DNA from: Rotaria sp. Silwood1
Lineage: Eukaryota > Rotifera > Eurotatoria > Philodinida > Philodinidae
Length of the DNA: 64,000 nucleotides
Assembly (NCBI GenBank): GCA_905250075.1
Contig: CAJNOP010000406.1
Span: forward strand, 1-64,000
Direction: 5' to 3'
Shown here: in pieces, positions 25,007 through 34,584 of the stretch
How the letters are laid out: each line of letters begins with the position of its first letter
How positions within the stretch are numbered: the stretch's first letter is position 1
The notes under the pieces: model-generated
The model's input: the letters and a program-made list of their open reading frames with translations, nothing else
The model's database searches: none
Told to the model about the DNA's origin: nothing
Translations under genes and position numbers: made by a program

Positions 25007-25371
25007 CGAATGTGTTCTGGGTGTGGGTGTGGAGTGTGGGGTGTGGCTGTGGGTATGAGGTGTGGGGTGTGGGTGTGGGTGTGGGGTGTAGGGTGTAGGG
25101 TGTGGGTGTGGAGTGTGGGGTGTGGAGTGTGGAGTGTGGGTTGTGGGTGTGGGTGTGGGATGTGGGGTGTGGGTGTGAGTGTGGGACTGGGTGTGGATGT
25201 GAATAGCTGTTCCTGAACAGAGGACCCACACTCACACCCACACCTCACATCCACACCCTACACCCACACCCATCCCACACCCACGCAACCATACCCACGC
25301 CCACACTCACACCCACACCCACACCCATCCACACCCACACCCATCCACACCCCACACCCACACCCTCGAAA
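25007..25371. repeat. Longest telomere-like hairpin
   Basis: About 190 bp of GTGTGGGTGTGGGTGTGG-type sequence runs to about 25203. A 20-nt spacer follows, then about 145 bp of CCCACACCCACACC-type sequence to 25371. The spacer is itself a palindrome (CTGTTCCTGAACAG, 25206-25219), so the whole stretch can fold into one long hairpin. Unit variants are GTGGGT, GTGTGG, GTAGGGT and GTGGAT. Frames of 80-116 codons here are translations of the repeat. Confidence 0.85.
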
Positions 25372-26439
25372 TTCTTTCTTCTAGCTATGAGCATGTTTCA
25401 TCGTACCATATTTTCAGTCAATATTAGACTTACCTACCGTAAACATCGATTGTGTTCGTCTTGTTCTATTGTTGCTCAATGATAAATAATACGAATGCTG
25501 TGCACGATTTTGAAAGGCTTCTAGTTATTTATTGACAATACCAAACATGTGTCGACTTTGTAAATGACAACAATCATGTCTCAGACTCTTATTAAATTTA
25601 TTGGCTTTCAAAAATTCAACCTTCTCATAATGTAAGCTCAGTAGTACAGTGTTATATTTAGTTGTGATTAAAAGACGTATTTCACGCTGTTCCTCCTTTG
25701 AAAATGCTTCTTTGGCACCTTTCATTTTAGTAGTTGCTGTATATTTGTCATCTGCCAAGCATATCTTAGTCTGAAAACTAAGGACTACTACTATTTGAAT
25801 AATGTGACAGAAGCAACAAGTAAATTTGCAGTCGTCTGCAGCAATTTAAACGGATCCATTGTACGCTTCAATTATCGAGAAAAAACTATGTATAGGGAAC
25901 AGTCACAGACAACCGTATGTACAGTATCAGACATACGAAAACCCAAGGGGAAAAAAGCGGATACTGGATCCTCGGATCCTAATGGATCCCGATGGATTCT
26001 GCTAGATCCTAATGAATATTTCTGAGACCGTATTAACTTCCAATTTCTCTTCCTTGGCTTGGATAGGTATCGATTGAGATCGGATGCTGTTAAGTCTTTT
26101 ATTTTTCGATGGTGTCTGTTTTTTTTTCATTATTATTTTCTTTACAAGATAGATTCTTGGAATTGTTAGCATCTTGTAGAAATTTCTAAAAGATTTTATT
26201 GTTGCCGAGCGAAAACCTAAAACACGTTAGGTAACAAGTAAGGCTCGTCCGAGGACTCGCTCAACTCTTTCTTGTAGAAGAACTGCTTTCAGATGTTAGA
26301 TTTTTAATACGTTATTATGTATTTAAGTTTATTTCTACCTAAATTAGATACTTTTACATAAAAAACAGCAGGTATTTATACCAAATGCTAGATAAAGGAT
26401 TAGATATTTCAAATAACTATTTTTCTCCACCAATAAGAT
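25372..26439. other. No gene identified
   Basis: A minus-strand frame of 77 codons (25525-25758) starts MADDKYTATTKMKGAKEAFS, is lysine-rich and has no recognisable domain. GGATCC-rich triplets (GATCCTCGGATCC and similar) occur at 25965-26010. Confidence 0.35.
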
Positions 26440-26605
26440 ATATATATATATATATATATATAACTACCATCAGATTCGAGTTCCTCGACCCCGCTTACCT
26501 TTCGGTCAACCCTTNNNNNNNNNNAGAAAAATTTTGAAAAACTAACATCAGATTCGAGTTCCTCGACCCCGATTACCCTTCGATCAAGCCTTATAGAAAA
26601 AATTC
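26440..26605 (-). repeat. TA microsatellite and inverted satellite S copy with 10-N gap
   Basis: (TA)n at 26440-26462 runs into a satellite S unit in reverse orientation (TCAGATTCGAGTTCCTCGAC occurs twice, at about 26471 and 26548; TTCGATCAAGCCTTAT at 26580). Ten N at 26515-26524 separate the two units. Both gaps in the window therefore lie in the same repeat family. Confidence 0.75.
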
Positions 26606-26987
26606 CCTTTATATCTTTATCTCATTCTTCGACTAATCAGTGAAGTGCGGACATACAAGCAATCAGACAATTTATGTTTGCAAGACTCTTCTCTACGAGA
26701 AAGAGAATAAGAATCAGATATAACATATAAAATTGAAATTTTATTCTGACAAAAAAATGGGAAATATCAAGTAATTCATCAACACATCTCACGTTATTCA
26801 GTCAAAGTTTATGTTGAAATGAGTTAAAACAAACTAAGATTTTCATTCAGACTAATTCAACAATGTTTAATGGGCGAACTTTCTTTAGTTCACCGTTCTT
26901 AATCATTACAGAAACCACCATTATCTATCATAATTATACTATTTCTATCGAATAAACCTATATTTTTTTCCAATAAGTACAACATAT

Positions 26988-27954
26988 ATGATGATTATCG
27001 ATTTGAATAATTTGCCTGATGAAGTGCTTTTCTATTCACATGATGTATTTTACAAATTTATCGAAAGTTGTTTAGGTGTCGATGAGATGAACTTATTGAA
27101 GTTGCAATCAATAAAAAACATTAGAACACTTTCAAATGTATCAGATGTTTTTGCTATATTTAGTGTTAATTGCAAAGAACTTGCTGATCTTAAAAATCGT
27201 ATTTGTTTCGTCGATGAAGATGATAATAACAGCATTATTATTAAAGCAGGAATTAAAGCTGGCATTGATAATTTAATAGCAACACTTAGAGAGAAGAACA
27301 ACAAGTATATTAAACGAACAAAAAACTTCAAATCATCATCATGATCTTCTATCATAAATCATAATAATTCGAATACATATTTGACAAATACACCGATTTC
27401 TGATTCCGTCGATTCATCGTTAACATCAACACCAACACCAACACCTATTTTATTGACAATCAATTATTACATCAACTTGATTTCCGATAGCATCGAAAAA
27501 TTTTCTATTAATACTTTTACAAATATTATTTTAAAAAATAACGAGGATTATGTCATATGTTTAACTTCATCACTTACGAACGTAAATGGACGCACAAAAT
27601 TTGGTTGTAATACAATACTTAAACTTCGTTTTGGTTCATATAGTCATTCATTTCAACTATCTGTGTATTTTAAGCATTTAAAGGTTAGTCGTTGTTCCAT
27701 GATAAAAAAAAAGAAGCAAGTACTAGTTGAAAATTTAAAAAAAGAAAAATAATTCATCAAATGATTTGTTGCAAAATAACAATCTTTATGATATGAACGA
27801 TAACAATGATTATGACGAAAAATGCTTGAATGATGACAATGATCTTTCTCAAATTACAACTAACACTTCAATCTCAAGCAACTCCAGTTCTTTTAGCGAA
27901 AAACGACCAACATCATCATCCACTAAGTCCAAAAAGAAACAAAAGCATTTGTAG
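26988..27954 (+). pseudogene. Unknown multicopy gene, apparently decayed
   Basis: The first 117 codons (MMIIDLNNLPDEVLFYSHDV, with FYKFIESCLG and KLQSIKNIRTLSNVSDVF) form a compact alpha-helical-looking domain. A paralogue begins at 28251. Low-complexity Ser/Thr/Pro sequence follows, then a second conserved-looking stretch (FGCNTILKLRFGSYSHSFQL) and a basic, Asn/Asp/Ser-rich tail ending KSKKKQKHL. The reading frame is broken at about two places, so this is either a pseudogene or an intron-containing gene whose splice sites I could not place. I recognise it only as a family of hypothetical proteins I believe to be common in bdelloids; no function can be given. Confidence 0.5.
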
Positions 27955-28250
27955 AGTATAACTGAATAGAGAATTTGAATATAATTTGTTTTATATGTTT
28001 ATGTTTATTTATTATACAACATTTATTTAAATTTGAAAACTTTTATTTTGAGTGTTGGATGTACATTAGCTTATACTTTTTGCTCTTTTCTTACTTTTAT
28101 GTATAATTAAATTATTCTAAATATAATTGCAATTACATTTTTTGAAACAGTTATTTATCTTAAACCATGTATAATTAGAACCAAGACGATTCTTGACATA
28201 TTAAATACTTTTTATAGATAGTTTTTTATTATCTGGTAGCTACGGCTAGT

Positions 28251-28385
28251 ATGGAACCAGAATTATTACTATTTCTTGAATATATCTCATCCTTTTCCGA
28301 TGATGCTTTCTATACATTTGTCAAAGAATTTGTTGGTGAAGTAGAAAGTGAAATTTTAGAAGTACAACGCATTAAAAATGTTCGA
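28251..28385 (+). pseudogene. 5' fragment of a paralogue of the 26988 gene, cut at a telomere-like hairpin
   Basis: It begins MEPELLLFLEYISSFSDDAF and continues YTFVKEFVGE and EVQRIKNVR. This aligns with FYKFIESCLG and KLQSIKNIR in the 26988 gene. Similarity stops after KNVR, exactly where the telomere-like array GGGTGTGGCTGTGG begins. The paralogue continues TLSNVSDVF, for which there is no counterpart on the far side of the hairpin. Confidence 0.65.
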
Positions 28386-28476
28386 GGGTGTGGCTGTGGC
28401 TGTGGCTGTGAGGGTGTGGGTTTGAATGACTGGAACCCAAGTGAATGGATCAACAATCACACCCAGACCCACCCAT
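28385..28476. repeat. Telomere-like hairpin
   Basis: GAGGGTGTGGCTGTGGCTGTG and GAGGGTGTGGG on the left, a spacer of about 35 nt, then ATCACACCCAGACCCACCC on the right. GTGGCT units are a variant of the telomere-like motif. Confidence 0.7.
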
Positions 28477-28630
28477 CTAGTTTTTATTCTGACGACGGTG
28501 GCTCAGCTGATTGACTTATACAACCAACTACAAATCAGATAGCTTTAGGCCTACTGCAACTCTTGAAGTATTTTCCCTGTTATTTTATTTCATCTGTTGG
28601 CCAATACGATTGCATCAATGATATAAACTT

Positions 28631-30127
28631 TTAGGTATGAATATCAGTACAGAATATGGAGGCAACGGCTTTGCCTGATGTTGTAATGGCGAGAGCTGTA
28701 GTGTTCAGACCAGACTGCACCGCGACAAAAATACCACTGGAAACTTTGACGATAACTGGTAGTAGCGTACACACGACACTGCTCAATGCTTGTAAGAGAT
28801 ATTCATAGAAAAACTGTCCCATTGAGTATAGCGCACACCCAAGCGGATGAAAAACGAATTGGTATAGTCTATCACAAAGCATTCGTGCAACGTACAAAGC
28901 CAATCTGCTAACTGGTTTTAACACCTCACAATAGATATATGGACAAATCGTAAGAATCGCTCGATAGAAAGGCAACAGAGTGTATCCAGAAAAGAACGCA
29001 CAGGCATCACAAAACGAACCTGTCGTACACACCACGCAGGTAGGAACATGAAGAACAAGTTGTCGTAGATAATAATAAATTGTTCGCATGCTGTCTTTTA
29101 CCCCTCTGTATAATGGTGTTAGGAACTCAGTGTAAACGAACGAGCCGATCTTGACAATACTCTGATAGAATGGCAACAGTGCATCAATAAAAATGAATAT
29201 CCATAATGGATATAGAATGTTTTGCCATGTCCATATGCATGCTGATTGAAATCTACGAAGTAGCAATCTGAGAGCGCTGCGAAGTACGATATAAAGCTCG
29301 TTGATCCATGTAGGAGTCGTTGTAATTACACATAAGTAACAGAACAGAGCTGCTGGTAGGATGATCTGTTGATAGCACCGAACATAGAACCATACTATCG
29401 TACCTGCGATCCATTTACTGGCATAATTCACGACTGGAAGAATAGAATTATGCGTAAAGAATGCGATGGGTTGGAGTATGTTCTTGTAAAATTCTGCGCC
29501 GAAATATTGAACGTATGCAGATAATTTCGTGCCAACTAATACAAGACAATAGGCAATGCCTTCAACTAAGTATGCTGTGTATATGACTGTAATAGCTAAC
29601 AACTTGATTAATTGCATGACCGTGAATTTCGCAGTGTAATAGGCAATAGGAAGGATAATAATAATGAGAGAAAGTGTAGGTGCGATTACGCGTAGGTAGC
29701 AGATATGAACTGTTGGCAGAATGATCTGTTGATAGGACCACACACAGAACCACGCTATGGTATCTACAAGCCATATACTAACAATATGCATGACTGGAAT
29801 AATGGAATTATGCGTAAAGAATTCGATAGGTTGCAGTATGTTCTTGTAAAACTCTGTGCCCAAATATCGAACGTATGCAGGAAATTCATTGTACACTACT
29901 ACGAGATAATGGGCAATGCATTTAACTAGAAATGCCAAGTATATGCCTACAACATCCAAGACGTTAATCGACTGTTTGACTGCGAATGTCACAATGCGAT
30001 AGGCAATATAAAGGATAATACCAATGAGAAAAAGTGGTACTTTCAACAGTAGTAGGTAGATTGATCCTTGAAAGAAGTTGTAAATTTCATAGCGAGGTTT
30101 GACATTATTGTGTGGTCGTAGTCCCAT
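28631..30127 (-). CDS. Intronless multi-pass membrane protein with internal repeats
   Basis: 498 codons without interruption, the longest frame in the window. It is strongly hydrophobic, with about ten or more probable membrane segments. Residues 31-150 and 151-270 are tandem copies of a 120-residue unit (EFYKNILQPIEFFTHNSIIP at 92 and EFYKNILQPIAFFTHNSILP at 212), also visible as a 360 bp DNA repeat near 29440 and 29800. A second, more diverged repeat (LLPFYxxIxxI-YxExLxP) covers roughly residues 315-440 and is rich in Cys and Tyr. AATAAA lies about 45 nt after the stop (minus strand, 28589-28584). No known family recognised; possibly lineage-specific. The start ATG at 30127 is the first in frame. 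Confidence 0.75.
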   Translation of the reverse strand: MGLRPHNNVKPRYEIYNFFQGSIYLLLLKVPLFLIGIILYIAYRIVTFAVKQSINVLDVVGIYLAFLVKCIAHYLVVVYNEFPAYVRYLGTEFYKNILQPIEFFTHNSIIPVMHIVSIWLVDTIAWFCVWSYQQIILPTVHICYLRVIAPTLSLIIIILPIAYYTAKFTVMQLIKLLAITVIYTAYLVEGIAYCLVLVGTKLSAYVQYFGAEFYKNILQPIAFFTHNSILPVVNYASKWIAGTIVWFYVRCYQQIILPAALFCYLCVITTTPTWINELYIVLRSALRLLLRRFQSACIWTWQNILYPLWIFIFIDALLPFYQSIVKIGSFVYTEFLTPLYRGVKDSMRTIYYYLRQLVLHVPTCVVCTTGSFCDACAFFSGYTLLPFYRAILTICPYIYCEVLKPVSRLALYVARMLCDRLYQFVFHPLGCALYSMGQFFYEYLLQALSSVVCTLLPVIVKVSSGIFVAVQSGLNTTALAITTSGKAVASIFCTDIHT

Positions 30128-30910
30128 CGTGTTCTATCGGTATCCTGTAGTAAAATTACAATGATTTCATTTATTAGAACTACCTCTCTAGATGTTTTGA
30201 AGGAAAGCTGAAAAAATATCACTATCGAACGTATTCATCCATCATACTAATCGGTACTTCGATAGGTAAAAGCTCGAGCCTCTTTTGTGTTTTCGTGTAT
30301 TATGGTGTCTATTATGAAGCTAACGAACTAGATAAGTAGGTCTGTTGTTCATCGAACAAAAAAAAGCAGATAGAACGGTCAATTACCTTCGCCTTAAGGA
30401 AGTAACGGCATAGTCGCCATTGATCTCTTGTCTTGATGCTTATTATTTAGTTTCCACGTACGTTGTTAGGAAGGGCATCAAAAACTGCATCCTTTAGGGT
30501 AATTTGAAATTTTTTTAAAAAGTACTTTCAAAACAGTTATCTTTTCATGTATAAATGTGGCGTGAAATACAAGATAGTTTGAACGCTGTTTCAAAATAAT
30601 GTTAAAATAAAGGCTTTTCTTAATTAATATGCTTCCAAACAGACAGCGATAGGCACAAATTATTGCTGTCTGTATTTTCAGGTATCTACAGTTTATATTA
30701 TGATAAAAAGACATTAATGCCTTGTCAGAAACCAGAAGAAAATAGTTCAGACAACAAATAAGTCCTGCTTCACGCGATCAGTTCGGAAGCATAATTATGA
30801 AGAAAGCTCTGAATCTAACACTATTTAGACACACTATTCCATCCATATTATAGTTTGCACCGCATTCATGCATAAAAAATTAACCATTTTTAAGATACTT
30901 GTTAAAAAGT
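30128..30910. other. Upstream region of the membrane-protein gene
   Basis: AT-rich, no domain. The 78-codon minus-strand frame at 30478-30714 is unremarkable. Confidence 0.4.
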
Positions 30911-30913
30911 TAT

Positions 30914-31300
30914 TAGCGTAATCCCTGTGGGATTAAAATGTGAAACACGATATACCTATTGTTACTAATTCCCTAAAAACTGGTCTTTTTTAAGTATAAT
31001 GGGCATATTTCATCAGTTTTGCTAAATTTACAGCGTAGAACTGCATAAAGGAATTACTTCATGAATACTACAATCAGACGTTTGTTGTACATAACGTCTG
31101 ATAGTCTATTGAATGTGACTATCAGGCGCTGTGATGATCCATGAACAGTGTCTGTTATGGTCTGTAATGGTCCCCAAATCCTGTCTGTCACGGTCTGTGG
31201 AAGGGTGTGGGGGGAGGGGGGGGGGGTGGAGAAGGAGAGAGTGGGCCCAAAACTTCTACCCTCTGTACTTCAACACTACTTTTAGATCTTGTTTCACAAA
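30914..31300. mobile_element. Covarying inverted-repeat element, copy 2
   Basis: TTAGCG then hairpin AATCCC-TGT-GGGATT (30920-30934). GTGAAACACGAT (30940-30951) faces ATCTTGTTTCAC (31286-31297), one mismatch in 12. The interior shares GGTCTGTAATGG, CTGTCTGTCACGGTCTGTGG and a long G-run with copy 1, and TACTTCAACACTACTTTTAG near the right end with copy 1's ACTTCAACACTCCTTTCAG. It is longer than copy 1 by about 130 bp. Confidence 0.75.
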
Positions 31301-31375
31301 ATAGCTCATTTTGTAGCGCATTCTGTGTCGTATGCAATGGTATGTGTCTAAAAAAATGTCACACAAGAAAAGAAG

Positions 31376-31509
31376 GATATGGGTAGGGTATGGGTGCGGA
31401 TGGAGAGAAGACCTACATCCACACACACCCACACGCACTCTCATATCCACACTCTGCTCACATCCACGGCCAAACCCATACCCACACTCACCAGACACGC
31501 TCATACCCT
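31376..31509. repeat. Telomere-like hairpin
   Basis: GGATATGGGTAGGGTATGGG on the left, a spacer near 31404-31413, then about 95 bp of CATCCACACACACCCACACG-type sequence ending CATACCC at 31508. It lies about 80 bp right of element copy 2. The overlapping 61- and 82-codon frames are repeat translations. Confidence 0.75.
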
Positions 31510-31997
31510 CTTGTTAAGAGCTGGGTGAGAGTGGACTCGTACAAATGATATTTGATTCTTTTGCCTATAAGTTTTTGAAGAAAATGGGTTCGAGTGGAGT
31601 CTCATCAATGGAGAATCTTACGCTCTATCGATTGATACTATTTTTGAATTAAACGGCGGTCAGAGTGGGTGAGAGTATATTTTACTAATACCCCAAAATT
31701 GATGATTTTCAAGGAAAATAGAGTACGAAGTGAGATGCATCGGACAGTGAAAAAAGTTCTGCTGTATAAATCGAAAATTACGAAAAAATATGTAAGCGTC
31801 TGGATAATTTTTTGACTACCAGTCTATATTGGTTTCGCGCAAGATAGCATCCTCAGTCGACGTTTCGGGGTGCACTTAGCTCATGTGTTTTCTGATGACT
31901 TAAATTGTTCATTAGATCATCTATTAAGAAGTATTTATTTTTTCATATTTAGGTATGCACCGGCCTCAGTCATGATCGGTGGACTAAGTAACCCATT
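31510..31997. other. No gene seen
   Basis: AT-rich spacer; nothing recognisable. Confidence 0.45.
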
Positions 31998-32190
31998 CGA
32001 ACTGATATCCACTTGGACTGTGTGCAATGCGCTACTGCATATTCAATAAATTCATTGGTCAACTGAGCAGCTCGTCTGACTAGATACCTAGTCTGACTGG
32101 GTACACAGAATAACTGGATGCCCAATTCACCAATGAATTCATTGGATATTCAGTAGCGCATTGCACACAGTTCGAGTGGATACCAGTCCG
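31998..32190. mobile_element. Foldback element, 193 bp
   Basis: CTGTGTGCAATGCGCTACTG (32018-32037) is matched by CAGTAGCGCATTGCACACAG (32151-32170). The pairing extends outward (CGAACTGATATCCACTTGGA against TCGAGTGGATACCAGTCCG) and inward (TTCATTGGT against ACCAATGAA). Arms are about 65 bp with few mismatches, so it is fairly young. No coding capacity. Confidence 0.8.
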
Positions 32191-33041
32191 ATTGTAATGA
32201 TGCATAACTATTCATATTTTATATAGCTATTTTCCTTTTTTCGTTTTTTCTTTCCTACGAAAAAACACAACAAGAAATTTTGCAATAAATATTTCGTGTT
32301 AGACTTCATCTAATGCATAACTGTCCCTTTGTTTCTAGTAGCAATTCCTACAATATTGGTCACAAGCGTCTGCTAAATAGATCTATCAAACGCTATATTC
32401 GTAGGAAATTGAAAACTATACATACAATACAACAGACCCTGGTACTTCACTATTTTACAACAACGCGTTCTTCTGAAATAAATTCTACAACAAAAATAAT
32501 GATAATATGAGTAATTTTTCTCGCTCACGACATGTGCAATAGATCAAGAACAAACATGAATGAGATTTTTTCTACTATCTTTCTTCATCGTCTTCTTTCC
32601 TCTGCTTTTTCTTCTTCCTTTCTCTTTCTTATTTTCCTTCATGTTGTTTTTCTTTTCCGTCGTTTTTCTTCTCTAACCCAGCAAGTCAATATCAGTACTC
32701 GTCATAAACATATTAGCTAGCAGGAGCTAAATTTCGACTATATATGATGTTTATTTCAACCAGGGTTATCTTTTTTCTTCTCTCTTCTAAATCTGTATTA
32801 TTTTAAAAATTTGCTAAGTGAAATATTATGCGTCATTTAGCCTTGCTCTATAAATCAATAAGGATATTCGGCTTGCTCTTTTCGTTGAGAACGAATATAT
32901 TACTCTTTTGTATGTTCTTTTTCTTGTCATGGTTGCTCGTAACACTGTTCTAAATTATTATCTCGTCCTTACTTTTTGCGAGCTCTGCTTGTTTATTTGA
33001 CTTTATCATCTGGTTATAGTTACTTTTAGATAGCGAAGCGA
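32191..33041. other. No gene seen
   Basis: Frames at 32313-32510 and 32532-32720 lack recognisable domains; the second is a Phe/Leu/Ser-rich translation of pyrimidine-rich DNA. Confidence 0.4.
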
Positions 33042-33622
33042 ATGGCGACAAAAGCACTTGGCATTTTCACGGGAGTGGCATGAGGAATTGGTCATGCCTT
33101 GGTCAACAATTGGCAAAGACACACTTGCTTCTACTGATCGACCAAGCAGAGTTTAGAGAAGATATATAGACAAACATCCTTCAGTTAAACATCAGCCAGG
33201 TAGTTGAATAGAGAAAGGTGACAGATGTAATTAACTCGTCGTAGCTGTCGTGGGATCCAAGGGAATTCATTCTATATCTCTACCTTTCATCAAGGTTGCA
33301 GCTGCTTTTTCGATTCACTATTTTTGATAACTTATGCTAAATGAAGCAGAAAAAAATAAATTCGGTTTCATTTCGCACTACCAACAGGGAATTAATAGGG
33401 AACTACTAAAGGCACAACATGAGGACAGCTACAAAGGGTCAAAGAACGGCCTGTTGACTTTGTCATATTCAATGCAGGAATCGTATTCAAATCATCGTAG
33501 GCTGATACAGACGGCTAGCATAAAATGGTGGATAACAATTTGTTCGACATAATGAATGGAATCACAAATCTTCTTCCGTCGATTGAAAACAAAAAAGCAA
33601 CCGTCGTCATTACTAGATCTAA
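33042..33622 (+). pseudogene. Short-chain dehydrogenase/reductase pseudogene, truncated
   Basis: Starting at an ATG at 33042, the translation gives ALGIFTGVA-GIGHALVNNW, the SDR cofactor motif TGxxxGIG. Further on, in another frame, come VDFVIFNAGIVFKSS (the NAG motif) and MVDNNLFDIMNGITNLLPSI followed by KKATVVITRS, the strand leading to the catalytic Ser. At least four stops and a frame change show it is dead. The Tyr-x-x-x-Lys half is absent: similarity stops at 33622, four bases before a telomere-like hairpin. Functional relatives are NAD(P)H-dependent cytosolic reductases; the substrate class cannot be told. Confidence 0.7.
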
Positions 33623-33626
33623 ACAC

Positions 33627-33744
33627 GGGTGGGTGTGGAGGTGAGTAGGTGTGATGTAGGTGTGGGTGTGGGTAGGTATGGGATGAATTCAGAACACCAA
33701 CCACACTCACACCCACACACCCCACATTCACACTCACACCCATA
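33627..33744. repeat. Telomere-like hairpin at the SDR breakpoint
   Basis: GGGTGGGTGTGGAGGTGAGT and TAGGTGTGGGTGTGGGTAGG on the left, a spacer GGGATGAATTCAGAACACC, then CCACACTCACACCCACACAC and CACACCCATAC on the right. Confidence 0.8.
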
Positions 33745-34584
33745 CAAATATCTCATTTATTATATTAATTATTAATAAAATCGACAAAAAAATCTATTAG
33801 ATTTTTCAAATTTCTATCACCGCCAAACATTTCTATTTGTATTTGTTTCCTTCAACTTCTCAATATGAGTAAAATGAGTGTCTGTATGAAAATACGAAAG
33901 ATGAAGATGATAGAAATGAAGAAATTGTCTTACCATATAAACAAACGTTTTCTTATTTTAATGTTGAGTGTGAAAGAAAAAAGTTAATGGTTGATATCGA
34001 TGACACGAGAAAATATAAGTGTTCAGATCAATATGAACAAATAGGTAAAGAAATACATCTGCTTGATGAAACTGATAACCACTGATTTATGACAAAGTGC
34101 ATATTAGTTGGAAAACTCTACGTTTTACAAAAATAATTAAAAATGTTTGATTTTCTAATGAGAGAAACGGAAATTTTTTATACGAAGATTGAGTTATATT
34201 ATCTATCGTCCTTATTCGTTATTTCAAAATAAAATGTGTGTAATGAACTATTAGTAATTTAAACAATTTAAAATTTCATTGAAAGCTCGTCTTATTATAC
34301 ATTTATCAAAATGATCAAAATAAACACAACTAACATAACAACTTTCGTTTATATCAGTATTCATTTTTAAATCATTATCAGATCGAGTATGAACTATGAG
34401 AATTATTCTCTTTTTGAAGCAACCATCGTTAATGTAAATGTTAAAATATACTAGAGAAACATTTTCCAAGAACAAACCGTTGGGTTCATTATTTTGTTTT
34501 TATTGATATATATAAACAAAATACGACAATTGAATTCAAAATCAATTTATATTTACAACAAGAGGAAAATAAGTAAAAAGCTTT
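33745..34584. other. Spacer with a possible coding remnant
   Basis: A plus-strand stretch near 33918-34085 reads NEEIVLPYKQTFSYFNVECE and continues in frame to a stop (KLMVDIDDTRKYKCSDQYEQ, then IGKEIHLLD). The composition looks protein-like, but I do not recognise it and it has no start. On the minus strand, AATAAA at 34504-34499 can serve the F-box gene. Confidence 0.35.

Noticed and set aside
24891-25254. Overlapping reading frames of 80-116 codons rich in His/Pro/Thr or Val/Gly/Cys
   Set aside because: They are translations of the telomere-like hairpin on both strands; no start context, no domain.
25007-25371. Possible CRISPR array or true internal telomere
   Set aside because: Units are variable 6-mers without spacers, so not CRISPR. 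It is flanked on both sides by unique sequence and changes strand in the middle, so it is not a chromosome end.
26988-27954. BED-type or C2H2 zinc-finger protein
   Set aside because: The stretch FGCNTILKLRF has only one cysteine where a finger needs two, and no His pair follows at the right spacing.
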